From Paenibacillus cymbidii (GTDB lineage Bacteria > Bacillota > Bacilli > Paenibacillales > NBRC-103111): DNA of 64,000 bases. The DNA lies in the NCBI RefSeq assembly GCF_004764705.1, contig NZ_SHLX01000028.1:57844-121843 (forward strand), in the 5' to 3' direction. Shown in pieces: positions 17,558 to 27,261 of the stretch. How positions within the stretch are numbered: the first letter of the stretch is position 1; every line of letters begins with the position of its first letter. The notes beneath the pieces are model-generated. The model was not told where the DNA came from. It made no database searches and saw only the letters and a list, made by a program, of their open reading frames with translations. The position numbers were made by a program, and so were the translations under genes.

Positions 17558-18715
17558 TTAATTTGGTGTGAATATCCTAATGCTTAATATACTCCCATTA
17601 TTTTGATAAATTTGTGTTTTATCTAGTGTCGTTTGGACCCCTCCCCAAGGATCTAGAACTATTATATCTGAATCCGTTTTCCCTCCGTCTTTGTATCCAA
17701 TTGCAACTACAAAGTGAGTACTGGGATTGCCTCTGCTATCATAACCATTGGTACCAATTATAGCTGGATGTTTTTCGTCGACATTTGTTCGAACATCTGC
17801 ATACAAATTTTGCACTGTGTAAGTGTTGCTTATATCATGTCGGGTATAATCCATACCAATTGACACTGCCGCGGGTTGAAAGTTCATTGAAACTCCTCCT
17901 CCTGCAAAATCCTTACTAACCGTATAAAAATCCGTATTAGCACCATAGTAATCGGCAACCATAACAAATGATGAAACTGCACAACCCGCACTTGAATACG
18001 GTCTCTGATCGTTTGCAGGTACACCTTCTATGAACCCAGATTCTGTTCCAGAAGTAGGTGAACTTGAAGTAGGTGAGTTTGATGTAGTGGGGGATGAAGT
18101 AGTTGCACTTGGCGCAGGATTTTTAGCAGCCCAGACTTCATCATTTGCATACACTTTGTTTGGTTCAGTTGGATCAATGTAAACATTGTTAGCATCTAAC
18201 TCCGCCTGAGCCCATGCTCTTATTCCATCACTTGGACTATTGTGAGCCAAATCGTACAAGTACGTATACTGATTTGCATCCCATTCGGCATGAGCTGCAT
18301 CTTTACCCGTCGGGTCGAAATATCTCAACGGGTTATTGTATCCGTACGTATATAAATTCAAACTAAGTGGATTTTCTATCTTGCCTTCGTACGTATCTTC
18401 TGATATAAATCGTCCCGTATCTGGATCATAGTATCTCGCGCGTAAGTATATATATGACGACTCATTATCTTGGACTTCGCATGCATATTTATATGGATTT
18501 TCCATCACCTCACTTTCAGAAATTACCTTTCCCCAAATGTCATATTCGTACGTGTTTAATATATTACCATTTTTATCTGTAATCTTTACAACGTCACCGT
18601 GACCATTAAAGAAGTAATACCCTTCCATGGTTTGTGATGCGGTTGTGTTTTTACGATATAACAGTGTATTCCCCCAAACATTTCTCGCTTTGCTGTTTCC
18701 AGCGCTATCAAGTTC
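17558..18715 (-). pseudogene. Rhs C-terminal fragment with C39-like peptidase toxin domain
   Basis: The 3' end of a broken Rhs gene. The coding frame continues from the IS21 junction at 18715 to the stop at 17558. It shows YD repeats, then the Rhs core signature (ARYYDPDTGRFISEDTYEG, NLYTYGYNNPLRYFDPTG), after which the sequence changes to a variable tip of about 260 residues. The tip has an S/T/P-rich linker and then a papain-fold C39-like domain: nucleophile in SAGCAVSSFVMVADYY, histidine in THFVVAIGY and aspartate in VLDPWGG. The longest stretch with its own start codon begins at 18628, so the tip might still be expressed. In intact Rhs proteins this tip is the released toxin. The neighbour downstream is the likely immunity gene. 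Confidence 0.8.
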
Positions 18716-18902
18716 TGTTTATGATCAAATAGAAATGGAGGTTTTGATCAATAGAAATTCCTTGGTGTGATCATCAGGAAATCCCTGATCGGATCACGGA
18801 AAAATCCTTGATCAGAACTGGAAAATAACTTGGGTGAGGAAATCCCTGCGACGTCATCGGATCGGCCACAATTCTCCTTGTGTGCAACAAGGAGGAGAAA
18901 GG

Positions 18903-20384
18903 ATGACGAAGAGCATGGAGCAGATCCACCGTGTGAAAGAGTTACAGCGGCAACAGTTGGGACCGTATCAGATCGCCAAGGAGCTGGGGATGGATCCGAA
19001 GACCGTGCGCAAGTACATGGCACAGGAGGATTTCTCCCCGAAAGCGCCGGAAACGCAATTGCGTGAATCCAAGCTGGATCCATACAAAGCGACGATCGAA
19101 GCATGGCTGAAAGCAGATGAGCAGAACCGATACAAACAGCGACATACCGGCAAGCGCGTGTACGATCGGCTATGCAAGACGTACCCGGCCTTCGATTGCT
19201 CGTATCCGACCGTCAATCGCTACGTGCGACTGGTGCGTGGACGGCAGCAACTGAGCAAGAACGGATTCCTTGAGCTGGACTGGCATTCGGGCGAGGCGCA
19301 AGCCGACTTCGGCGAATGCGACGTGATTGTGAACGGTGTCCATAGCGCCTGTCGTTATCTGGTCGTATCGTTTCCACAGAGCAATGCGGCCTTCGTACAG
19401 TGCTTTCTGGGTGAGACGGCGGAATGTCTCTGTCAGGGACTGATGGATGTGTTTCAGCATGTCGGTGGCGTGCCGAAGCGTCTGGTTCTGGACAACGCAA
19501 CCGGAGCCGGCAGACGCATCGGCGAAACCGTCAGGCTGACGCAGCTCTTTCAGCGCTTTCAGGCGCACTTCGGCTTCGCGGTCACGTTCTGCAACCCGGC
19601 CAGCGGACATGAAAAAGGCAACGTCGAGAACAAGGTCGGCTATGTCCGGCGGAACTACTTCGTCCCGTTGCCGTCGGCGCCGTCGCTTGTGGAGTGGAAC
19701 ACGGACTTGCTGACGATGTGCGACCTGGACAACCTCCGCGAGCACTACAAGAAGGAGACGCCGATCTGCGAGCTGTTCGAAGCGGACCGTCAAGCGATGC
19801 TACCCCTGCCGCGGCTGCCGTTCGAAGCTTGCCGCTACGTGCATTTGAAAACGAACGGATACGGAAAGTTTGTGCTGGACGGCAAGCATACGTACACGTC
19901 GTCACCGATGCAGGCCGAGGAGGAGATTGTGGTGCGTGTAGGCGCTCACTTCGTAGAACCGCTCGACGCGGCGGGCGACGCCATCTCCAGACATCCAAGG
20001 CAGTTTGGCAACGTCCGCACGGATACGGTCGATTGGTTGACGATGCTCGATGCACTTATTGCCAAGCCGGGCGCCTGGAAGAACAGCGTGATGCGCTCCC
20101 AGATGTCCTACGACGTACGCGACTACATGGACGATCTGGACCGCAGCGGCCTCCGGGACGCGCTGCGCATGGTCAAGGACTTGTCCGGACGCTACGGGTT
20201 GGATGTGGCGGTCACCAGCTTGCAGGAGACGATCGTACGCCGTCGTGCGGACGGCATCTCGGCAAACACGGCGATGATTGCTGCGCGGATCGCCGGCTAT
20301 GGGCTGGATACGGCCGCGACGCCGGGACCGGACATGCGATTGTACGACGACGCGCTGATGCCCCAACCGACAGGAGGTCTGTGA
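18903..20384 (+). CDS. istA: IstA transposase of the IS21-family element
   Basis: DDE transposase of 493 residues. Residues 8-50 form a helix-turn-helix (LGPYQIAKELGMDPKTVRKY). The catalytic domain shows DDE residues in EAQADFGECD, LVLDNATG and the glutamate in HEKGNVENKVGY. The ATG at 18903 follows AAGGAGGAG, better than the longer in-frame start at 18834. The stop is directly followed by the istB start. The two proteins act together: IstA cuts and joins, IstB helps with ATP. No damage seen, so the element may be active. Confidence 0.95.
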   Translation: MTKSMEQIHRVKELQRQQLGPYQIAKELGMDPKTVRKYMAQEDFSPKAPETQLRESKLDPYKATIEAWLKADEQNRYKQRHTGKRVYDRLCKTYPAFDCSYPTVNRYVRLVRGRQQLSKNGFLELDWHSGEAQADFGECDVIVNGVHSACRYLVVSFPQSNAAFVQCFLGETAECLCQGLMDVFQHVGGVPKRLVLDNATGAGRRIGETVRLTQLFQRFQAHFGFAVTFCNPASGHEKGNVENKVGYVRRNYFVPLPSAPSLVEWNTDLLTMCDLDNLREHYKKETPICELFEADRQAMLPLPRLPFEACRYVHLKTNGYGKFVLDGKHTYTSSPMQAEEEIVVRVGAHFVEPLDAAGDAISRHPRQFGNVRTDTVDWLTMLDALIAKPGAWKNSVMRSQMSYDVRDYMDDLDRSGLRDALRMVKDLSGRYGLDVAVTSLQETIVRRRADGISANTAMIAARIAGYGLDTAATPGPDMRLYDDALMPQPTGGL

Positions 20385-21125
20385 TTGGACAGAAGCGAGA
20401 TTCGTAGCGAAATTGCCCAATTTTGCAGACAGCTGATTCTAAGCCAAAATGCCGTGCGGCTCTGCGATTTGGAAGCGACGCCCAAGCAAGAAGAGTTTCT
20501 GCACCAAGTGTTCCGGGAAGAGCTGGAACACCGCGAGCGCCTGCGCAAAGCGCGTTTGTTCCAGCGTGCCGCCTTCCCAATCCGCAAAACGCTGGAAGGT
20601 TATGAATTTCACGCCATGCGTCTGCCGACGACGCTAAATCCGGACGAACTGACCTCGTGTCAGTTTGTCCGGGACAAAAAGAACCTGGTGCTGTTCGGGC
20701 CGGTAGGCACAGGCAAAACCCATCTGGCCATTGCGCTGGGCGTGAAGGCTTGTGAACTCGGCATGGCGACTCGTTTCTTCACCGCGGCTACACTTGTAAC
20801 TCGACTGAGCGAGAGCAAGCGCGCCGGGGCACTGGAGCGCACGATGAAGGATTTGGAGAAGACGGAGCTGCTGATTATTGACGAATGGGGCTATCTGCCG
20901 ATGGACCGGGAAGACGCGCAGCTCTTGTTCCAGGTCGTGGCCGCCAGCTACGAACGGAGGAGTCTGGTGTTGACGACGAATCTGGAATTCTCCAAATGGG
21001 GCAGCATGTTCACGGACGACCAGATGGCGGCCGCGATGATCGACCGGTTGGCGCATCACGGCCAACTGGTTGTATTCGAGGGCGAAAGCTACCGCTTGAA
21101 ACACGCCCTCATGCGCCAAAAGTAA
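20385..21125 (+). CDS. istB: IstB ATPase helper of the IS21-family element
   Basis: AAA+ ATPase of 246 residues with Walker A GPVGTGKTHLA and Walker B LLIIDEWGYLPM. It helps IstA choose and capture target DNA. The start is a TTG immediately after the istA stop, with AGGAGG about ten bases upstream. Length is normal and no damage is seen. Confidence 0.93.
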   Translation: MDRSEIRSEIAQFCRQLILSQNAVRLCDLEATPKQEEFLHQVFREELEHRERLRKARLFQRAAFPIRKTLEGYEFHAMRLPTTLNPDELTSCQFVRDKKNLVLFGPVGTGKTHLAIALGVKACELGMATRFFTAATLVTRLSESKRAGALERTMKDLEKTELLIIDEWGYLPMDREDAQLLFQVVAASYERRSLVLTTNLEFSKWGSMFTDDQMAAAMIDRLAHHGQLVVFEGESYRLKHALMRQK

Positions 21126-21264
21126 CGGTTACAAATTGGAAACGGACCAGGGATTTTTGATGACCAAACCAGGGATTTTTCGATGATAAAACCAAGGAAA
21201 ACCCGTTGATCCGACCAGGGAATTTTCGTTGACCAAACCAAGGAATTCTACTTGACAAAACACA

Positions 21265-23761
21265 ATCAAGTTCATCAATTACCTTGCCAGCTACATACAC
21301 ATAGCGAGAAAACTCACCATTTACCGACTTGGTAGCTCGAAGACCATCCCAATAATACGTATACTCTGCAGTTGTATCAGATTCCTCGTCAGTAATTATT
21401 TTCAATTGATTAAGTGCATTGAATTCAAGCTCCTTGTTTTCATTAACAAATCCAGTTTTTTGAGGGGCACTAGTACTTGTCGTCTGTCTATTTCCTTTTT
21501 CATCATACTCATAATTATTCTGCCCTGTGGGTAATATTTCCTCTTCAATTCTATTTAAACCATCATAATGAAAGGTATACACTGTTGAATTCCGATTCCA
21601 GGTTTCGATATTCCCCATCGCATCATAATTGAATGACTCTGACCAATTTGCTGTGGAACTGTTGTTATAGTGATTCACTGAAATTAATTCATCGAAAGAA
21701 TCTCTTTTCACCTTTTGGTGTAGACCGTTTCCAAATAATGAATCTGTTTCATTCAAATCACTCGATATTGTATAGGAATACGTAACTGGTGACATAATCG
21801 CTGTATTTGATGCATCCAAATAGTTTACAGTTTGAATTCTACTCAGATCATCAAATGTATACTTTACTTTTTGGTGATCCGGATACTCAATTGTATCCAT
21901 TCGATCATTACCATCATAATTGAATGAATACACCTTCCCCGCTATAACTTTTGCGTCATTTAAGTTCCACATGTTATACGTATACTCGATCGATTCATTG
22001 TCACTATTACTGGCTTGCTTAATCGAGCGAGTAAGAGGGAAATAATTATACTGTTGCCAGTATATTTCCGTTTCTTCCCCATCTTGAATCGAAATTCTAT
22101 CTTGTTCACCAAAAGGTGTATAAGAATAAATCGTTTTTTGTCCATTTTTGTCAGTATAATCGCTTAATAATCCATTGTTCTTATATTGGAAATGTTCTTG
22201 AAATCCATCAGCATCAGTTTTCATCATTACCCAGCCGGCTTCATTATATGTTTTTTGTAGAGTCAAAGTACCTTCAATACTTTTGGAAGAGACGGATCCA
22301 AACCGACTGTAGCGATACTCGTATTCCTATCCTTCATTGTCTTTCACATACAATAGATTCCCCCAACCATCATATTTATAATATGTGGTCTGAGTCACCG
22401 AGCCCGAATTGATCGTATTATAAGTTGATTGTCCAATTGTATTATATCCATTAGAAGACGATCGTTTCTTCAAATCATTTGGAGACTTAACGATGGTATT
22501 AAGTAATCTACCATATGGATCGTAGAAGGAAAGTTGTACTTTTCCATCAGCTTCAACGGATTTCACAACATTTTGAAGAGTTTCCATACCTGTTGTAATA
22601 TTTCGAGCAACATTTGCATACGAATACACAGATGTTTTTCCAAGTGGTTCTGTAACACTTGTAAGTCTTCCAAAGGAATCATAGACGGATATCGTTTGAT
22701 TCGAACTGTTGTCATATGGTCTACTTGTAACAATAGCCCGGCTGTTGGGATCGAAAATCGTTTTCGAAAGAATCCGGCTTTGTGCCGCATAGGTCGAATC
22801 CAGTACAGACTGTATGGATTGTACTTGCTGACCAAACGGTGAGTAAATACTGATTTGTTTCTCCTGACTGGGTAGTGTAACCGTGACTTTTCGTAGATTG
22901 TCATCGTAGGCAATCGATGTTGTCCGGTTGTCCGCCCCTATCGGTACAAGCGTTTGGGTTAACAAACGATTCCATGTATCAAAAGAGTCATTTAACACTT
23001 TTGTATGATCGGGATATTCTGTACTCACCAGTCTGCCGAAAGTATCATACTCGTACGTTAATGAAATCTCGACAGGCGAGAGCGCTTCTCCCAGTGTAAT
23101 TTGCGTAGAAGAAGTTAAGACTTGCCCTTTCGCATTATAGGTATAGTCACGTTGAGTGATCGACGAAGTTAAGCCAAACTGATCCCCTGTACCGGATTCC
23201 GTTGTTTGTAATGCCCTTCGGTCACTATTGTAACTTGTATAATTTGTGACGATGGAATCGTGTTGTTGTGTAGCAGAAATCGTTGGGTGGTCATATGTTT
23301 GTTTTCTCTCTACTTTACTTAATTGATTTCTTTTATTAGGATCACTGTCATTGCTTGCAAAGTACGTATACAATTCTTCCAGTACTACACTTTCATCTTC
23401 AGCCCGCATTGTTTTGCTTGAAATTTGATGAAAGGGCCCACCATACTCATAGGTAGTCTCATTACCCAATTTATCAACAATGTTGAGTGGATAACCCCAC
23501 GTATCATATGTCCTGGTTTGTGATACCTTCGACGTTGCAGCGGGAGAACTTGGGCTTATTATGGTTGTCGTTTTATTACTAATCAAGGAGTCCGCATTTT
23601 CGTATCCGAATCGATCGATCGTTTTTGGTACTTTCATGTTGCTGTCGTACTCATAATACGTTACTGCATCTTGATAGGTGTATTCGACGCCATCCTCCGT
23701 AAAGGCCAATTTGTTGATACCATTATCCGCATTGGTGGAGCTTACCCAATTTGCAATCAAG
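21265..23761 (-). pseudogene. Rhs repeat core fragment, interrupted
   Basis: Middle part of the Rhs gene: many YD/RHS repeats such as YTYDPLNR-like blocks, for example FTYDLSRIQTV-type and YEYDTFGRLVSTEYPD. An in-frame TAG at 22327-22329 splits the frame; the reading continues in the same frame after it (EYEYRYSRFG), so this is a simple nonsense change. The left edge meets the IS21 element at 21264; the right edge meets the DDE-transposase element at about 23761. The N-terminal part of the Rhs protein is not found beyond that element, so it has been lost. The protein would have formed the Rhs shell that encloses the C-terminal toxin. The region is AT-richer than its surroundings. Confidence 0.85.
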
Positions 23762-25042
23762 TTATGTGCACATGACAAATCCTTCAATGGCTTGCAAGGT
23801 CAAACGAATTCGCTTTCGCTGCTGCTCGTCTGTCACGTGCTCCAAAGGATCCGGATCGCCTTTCCGACGATAGAGGCTGAGCTTCGGCATGGCCGAACTC
23901 CAGAAGCGGTAGCCGAATGCGCCAATGACTTGTTTCATTTCTCGAAATGTACATTCGATCTTGAAGCGATAGCCGTATGCGGTGTGGATCTGCAAGGGTT
24001 CCAGGCTCAGGTCGGTGCTGACAAAAATCGAAAGACGTTCGTCTTGTCGCACGAGTACAAAGCTCAGCTTCTGATATAGCCCCTGACCCCATAACAAATC
24101 TACACGCAGATAGGACACCGTTTCTTCCTTGCCGTAGAACGTCACTTTGGCCGTTTGAAAATCGGCTGCGCGTGTCTGAAACAACGCGGCGAGCTTCACC
24201 ATCTTGCCTTTCTTTGGCGGACGCCCCCGCCCTGGTTTCTTCGCCGCAGGCGGTTCGTAGGCAACGACATTCATTTTGGCTCGGGTTACGATGTGTACAG
24301 CGGACGCATACGTATGGTTGCCTTCGGCTAGCCGCTGTAGGGCGGGAATGGACAAGTAGTAGCGGTCAAGCAGAAGCAGCGCCCGGCCAAAGATACCCGC
24401 AGCCGTAAAGTCTTGATTGATCACTTGCACGACATGGGAGGCTTGCCGTTCCTCGGATGAATCGTCCCAGCCCAAGATCGTTTTTACGCCGTCCTGCAAA
24501 TTGAGGAACAAGGGCAAGCAAAACCACTTTTCCGCCGTACCGGCCAGCACGCCAATCGCGCCAAAGAAGTGACCGAAGATGTATTCGCCTTTCGATGAAT
24601 TCTCGGATTCCTGATGCAGCTTTTTCACACCCGGCATGTACCTGGCTTCTTTGGACTTCTTCATGCCATCGCTAACGAGTAAAACACATCCGAGGTATCG
24701 TACGATCGGCGCGTTCCGATTCACCGCTTTGTACCAGGAGAGTTGCAGCGATTCCAGCGACCAGGCGGCGGAACGAAAGAAATGAAGCATCGTCTCGTAA
24801 TGACGCAGATTCAGCGCAAGCTCCCGCACAATTGAGGTCGCTCCGAGATGATCGGAACGCACCATAAGACCGACAACGATTACGACAATCCACTCGTATA
24901 CTGCGGCGCGGGAGAAGCAACTTCGAAAAGCATCGGGTAAACTATCCAAGCAACTCTTTCTAGCGATCTGCTCTCCTTTCCGGCCCAGGAACCGTAAGGA
25001 TATCACAGATTCGCTTGATTGGGTTGTTTTACCATGTGTCAA
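23762..25042 (-). CDS. DDE transposase of an IS4-like insertion sequence
   Basis: Transposase of about 426 residues. Candidate catalytic residues: D in LLVSDGMKKSKEARYMPG, D in LLLLDRYYLS and E in KIECTFREMKQVIGAFGYRFW, spaced as in the IS4-type RNase H fold. A basic linker (AAKKKPGRGRPPKKG-like, about residue 255) interrupts the fold. The start is taken as a TTG at 25042 because no ATG is near; the true start is uncertain. The stop falls inside the Rhs frame. Element ends lie near 23755 and 25085, but I could not find clear inverted repeats or a target duplication. Its insertion or a linked deletion removed the Rhs N-terminus. Confidence 0.75.
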   Translation of the reverse strand: MTHGKTTQSSESVISLRFLGRKGEQIARKSCLDSLPDAFRSCFSRAAVYEWIVVIVVGLMVRSDHLGATSIVRELALNLRHYETMLHFFRSAAWSLESLQLSWYKAVNRNAPIVRYLGCVLLVSDGMKKSKEARYMPGVKKLHQESENSSKGEYIFGHFFGAIGVLAGTAEKWFCLPLFLNLQDGVKTILGWDDSSEERQASHVVQVINQDFTAAGIFGRALLLLDRYYLSIPALQRLAEGNHTYASAVHIVTRAKMNVVAYEPPAAKKPGRGRPPKKGKMVKLAALFQTRAADFQTAKVTFYGKEETVSYLRVDLLWGQGLYQKLSFVLVRQDERLSIFVSTDLSLEPLQIHTAYGYRFKIECTFREMKQVIGAFGYRFWSSAMPKLSLYRRKGDPDPLEHVTDEQQRKRIRLTLQAIEGFVMCT

Positions 25043-25088
25043 TTTTTTGACGAGAACTTTTCACTGTCCAGCATTTATAGTACCTCAT

Positions 25089-26072
25089 CTATAAATGACG
25101 GTCCAAGTAGGAAAGAATATAAGCCATGTTTTGAGGCTGATACTCTCCCCTCCTATCATAGAGCACGCTGTGCTCATGTTCCGGCAACAAGACCAGCGTT
25201 GCTTCGGCACCGGCTGCTTCAAGCGCGTTATGGAAGCGGTACGCTTGCATTACAGGTACAATCAGATCCGCTTCCCCATGCAGGAGAAGGAATGGCGGAG
25301 CATCGGGATGGATCCATGCAACAGGACTGGCGCGACTCAGCAAATCCGGATGATCCTCCGCTCGAACGCCGAACAGTTGATCCAGACTAGAGTGATGCAG
25401 CAGTTTCACCTGTCGTGATTGCCCAGAATCGCCGAGCAACGGCGCGAAAGCGCTACTATTCCGTTTCAGCATGGCGCTCACCGCATCCCCCCAAACAACC
25501 AGCCGGTTCAAATCCGCGGCTACCGCGGAGGCGACGACAGCTCGTACGGAGGAATGGCAACTGTTATCGTTGCAAGGTACCGGCAACTCGGCAACTTGGA
25601 TCTCTTTCTCACCGAGCAATCCGAGCAGCGCCGCCAGATGCGCGCCTGCGGAGTTTCCCCAGATGCCGAGACGCCCTTTGTCCAACCCCCACTCCTCTCC
25701 TTGAAGAGCGATCCAGTGAATCGCCGCTTGGCAATCCTTCAGCTGGGCCGGAAACGGAGCTTCCCCGGACAGTCGATATTCTGTGCTTACAACAGCATAG
25801 CCGTTCATGGCAAGCGGCAGTGGCTGCAAAACCTTGCGCGTGCCGGAGTGCCAGCCTCCTCCATGAATGTAAAGCACGACGGGACATTTCCCCGAAGCTC
25901 CTGCCGGCTTCAACAAGTCCAGCTTGAGCATGCGACCATCGACACTGGCAAATTCTATATCGGGCACATACTCAACCGATTCGGGGAGCGGATATTCCGG
26001 CAGCATCACATTAACCGGCAAAAGAGGTATCGTGTATTTAGAGTCTTGCGTCTCGGGTATAGCTGCCAGCAT
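25089..26072 (-). CDS. Alpha/beta hydrolase, esterase/lipase type
   Basis: Serine esterase of 327 residues of the HSL/BD-FAE kind. Seen: oxyanion motif HGGGW near 70, nucleophile S141 in WGNSAGAH, aspartate D269 in GEADLIVP, and histidine H299 or H301 in PEHEHS. No signal peptide; cytoplasmic. ATG behind GGGAGG. It is the last gene of the minus-strand operon and ends against the insertion-sequence edge. Probably removes acetyl, feruloyl or methyl esters from imported sugars. Confidence 0.88.
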   Translation of the reverse strand: MLAAIPETQDSKYTIPLLPVNVMLPEYPLPESVEYVPDIEFASVDGRMLKLDLLKPAGASGKCPVVLYIHGGGWHSGTRKVLQPLPLAMNGYAVVSTEYRLSGEAPFPAQLKDCQAAIHWIALQGEEWGLDKGRLGIWGNSAGAHLAALLGLLGEKEIQVAELPVPCNDNSCHSSVRAVVASAVAADLNRLVVWGDAVSAMLKRNSSAFAPLLGDSGQSRQVKLLHHSSLDQLFGVRAEDHPDLLSRASPVAWIHPDAPPFLLLHGEADLIVPVMQAYRFHNALEAAGAEATLVLLPEHEHSVLYDRRGEYQPQNMAYILSYLDRHL

Positions 26073-26103
26073 CCGTTCTTTCCTCCCTCAAAAATCGAAT
26101 TCA

Positions 26104-27054
26104 TTAGGGTTCCATGTGCCCCGGTGCGCAGCGATGCTCGGAAGCGCGTGCGAAGTAGTCGTCCAGCGGCTCCAGTTCGAATTCTGCGACGATGTCCATC
26201 GCGGTGAATGCCTCCGACTCGCTTGACAGCAGAACACTGCCAAGATAACCCGGATCGTGAATGATCACCTCAGGCCCGTACTTGTTTTTGATCGCTTGGA
26301 ATTTGGTTCCGTTCTCATCGATATGCAGCACTACCCGGTCCATATTTACTTTCGTCGTCACAAAAGGGTAGTAGTTCGTGCTTTTCGCCACCGTTTCCCC
26401 TAGTGGCGATACAATCGTGCAAGGTTGCCCCGAGATAGCGCCGGCAAAGTAAGATCGGCAAGAATAGGCCCAATAGCCTTGCATGAGCCCGCCGTGGTAC
26501 ATGGATGGAAAGACAATTAGATCGGGCTTTGCCGCTTCATACTGTCGACGCAAGGCGTTAAAATTCAAATCGAAGCAAATAGCGGTAGCCACTCGGCCGA
26601 AATCGCATTCGAATAGAGGAGCTTCCTTTCCGTACAAAATACCGTTTTCTTTGTTTTCGGAAGGGACGAGATGATTTTTGTGATAAGTCCCGACGGTCTC
26701 GCCATTGCGCCCGAACAGGCGCATCGCGTTGCGCCAGTTGCCGTCTTCTACCTGTAGATGAGCCGGGTACGTCACATAGCAACGATGCTCCGTCGCCGTA
26801 CTAATGAGAAAATCGGCGACTTGGGTTCCTCTTCGTTCATAGTAAGCCATGCGTCGTTCTTTCGGATATGTCCCCTTAAACGGTCGATCGCATGCTTCCG
26901 GCAAAACGACGATGTCCGGTCGGTCCGGAAGCACGCGATCCAGAAGCCTGCGCCAATGCTCGATCATGAGGTCGACCGCTTCCTGCGGCCCGACACTGGC
27001 CTCCAACTGCAGGGGAGCCGGTCCCAGGCAACTGATCGTGATATAACGCGCCAT
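26104..27054 (-). CDS. Carbon-nitrogen hydrolase (nitrilase superfamily)
   Basis: Amidase-fold enzyme of 316 residues with the full Glu-Lys-Cys triad: E53 in VVLPEACDRP, K126 in TYHKNHLVP, C160 in ATAICFDLNF. It would hydrolyse an amide or nitrile in the cytoplasm. ATG at 27054, six bases from GGGAGG. It lies 31 bases upstream of the esterase gene in the same operon. In a glycan locus it might deacylate an amide-substituted sugar, but nothing proves this. Upstream, 27058-27261 holds no gene I can name. Confidence 0.88.
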   Translation of the reverse strand: MARYITISCLGPAPLQLEASVGPQEAVDLMIEHWRRLLDRVLPDRPDIVVLPEACDRPFKGTYPKERRMAYYERRGTQVADFLISTATEHRCYVTYPAHLQVEDGNWRNAMRLFGRNGETVGTYHKNHLVPSENKENGILYGKEAPLFECDFGRVATAICFDLNFNALRRQYEAAKPDLIVFPSMYHGGLMQGYWAYSCRSYFAGAISGQPCTIVSPLGETVAKSTNYYPFVTTKVNMDRVVLHIDENGTKFQAIKNKYGPEVIIHDPGYLGSVLLSSESEAFTAMDIVAEFELEPLDDYFARASEHRCAPGHMEP

Positions 27055-27261
27055 ACATATGCCTCCCTTCGCGCCGATCGTTGCAATTTTTTTACAGCCG
27101 GGAATTTGAGCGCTTTATTGTGCGCGGCGAATGCGGATCCGGCGTAGCGGGAATAATCGTCTGGAATATCGCTCCATGCGACCGGAACTCCACCGCGATC
27201 CTGCGAGAGCTTGCCCGCGTTACCTCCTCTACTCCGTTCCCGCATTCGTTCTTGACTGGCG

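Larger units (their letters stand above)
18716..21264 (+). mobile_element. IS21-family insertion sequence, complete
   Basis: A 2549-bp element with istA and istB. Its ends are TGTTTATG (left) and, reverse-complemented, TGTGTTTTG (right), and each end holds several related repeats of about 20-25 bases around TTCCTTGG or ATCCCTGG, as expected for IS21. ATCAAGTTC stands on both sides (18707-18715 and 21265-21273), a direct duplication of up to 9 bp. Removing the element and one copy joins the Rhs frame exactly (VIDELD to DSAGNSK). Confidence 0.9.
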
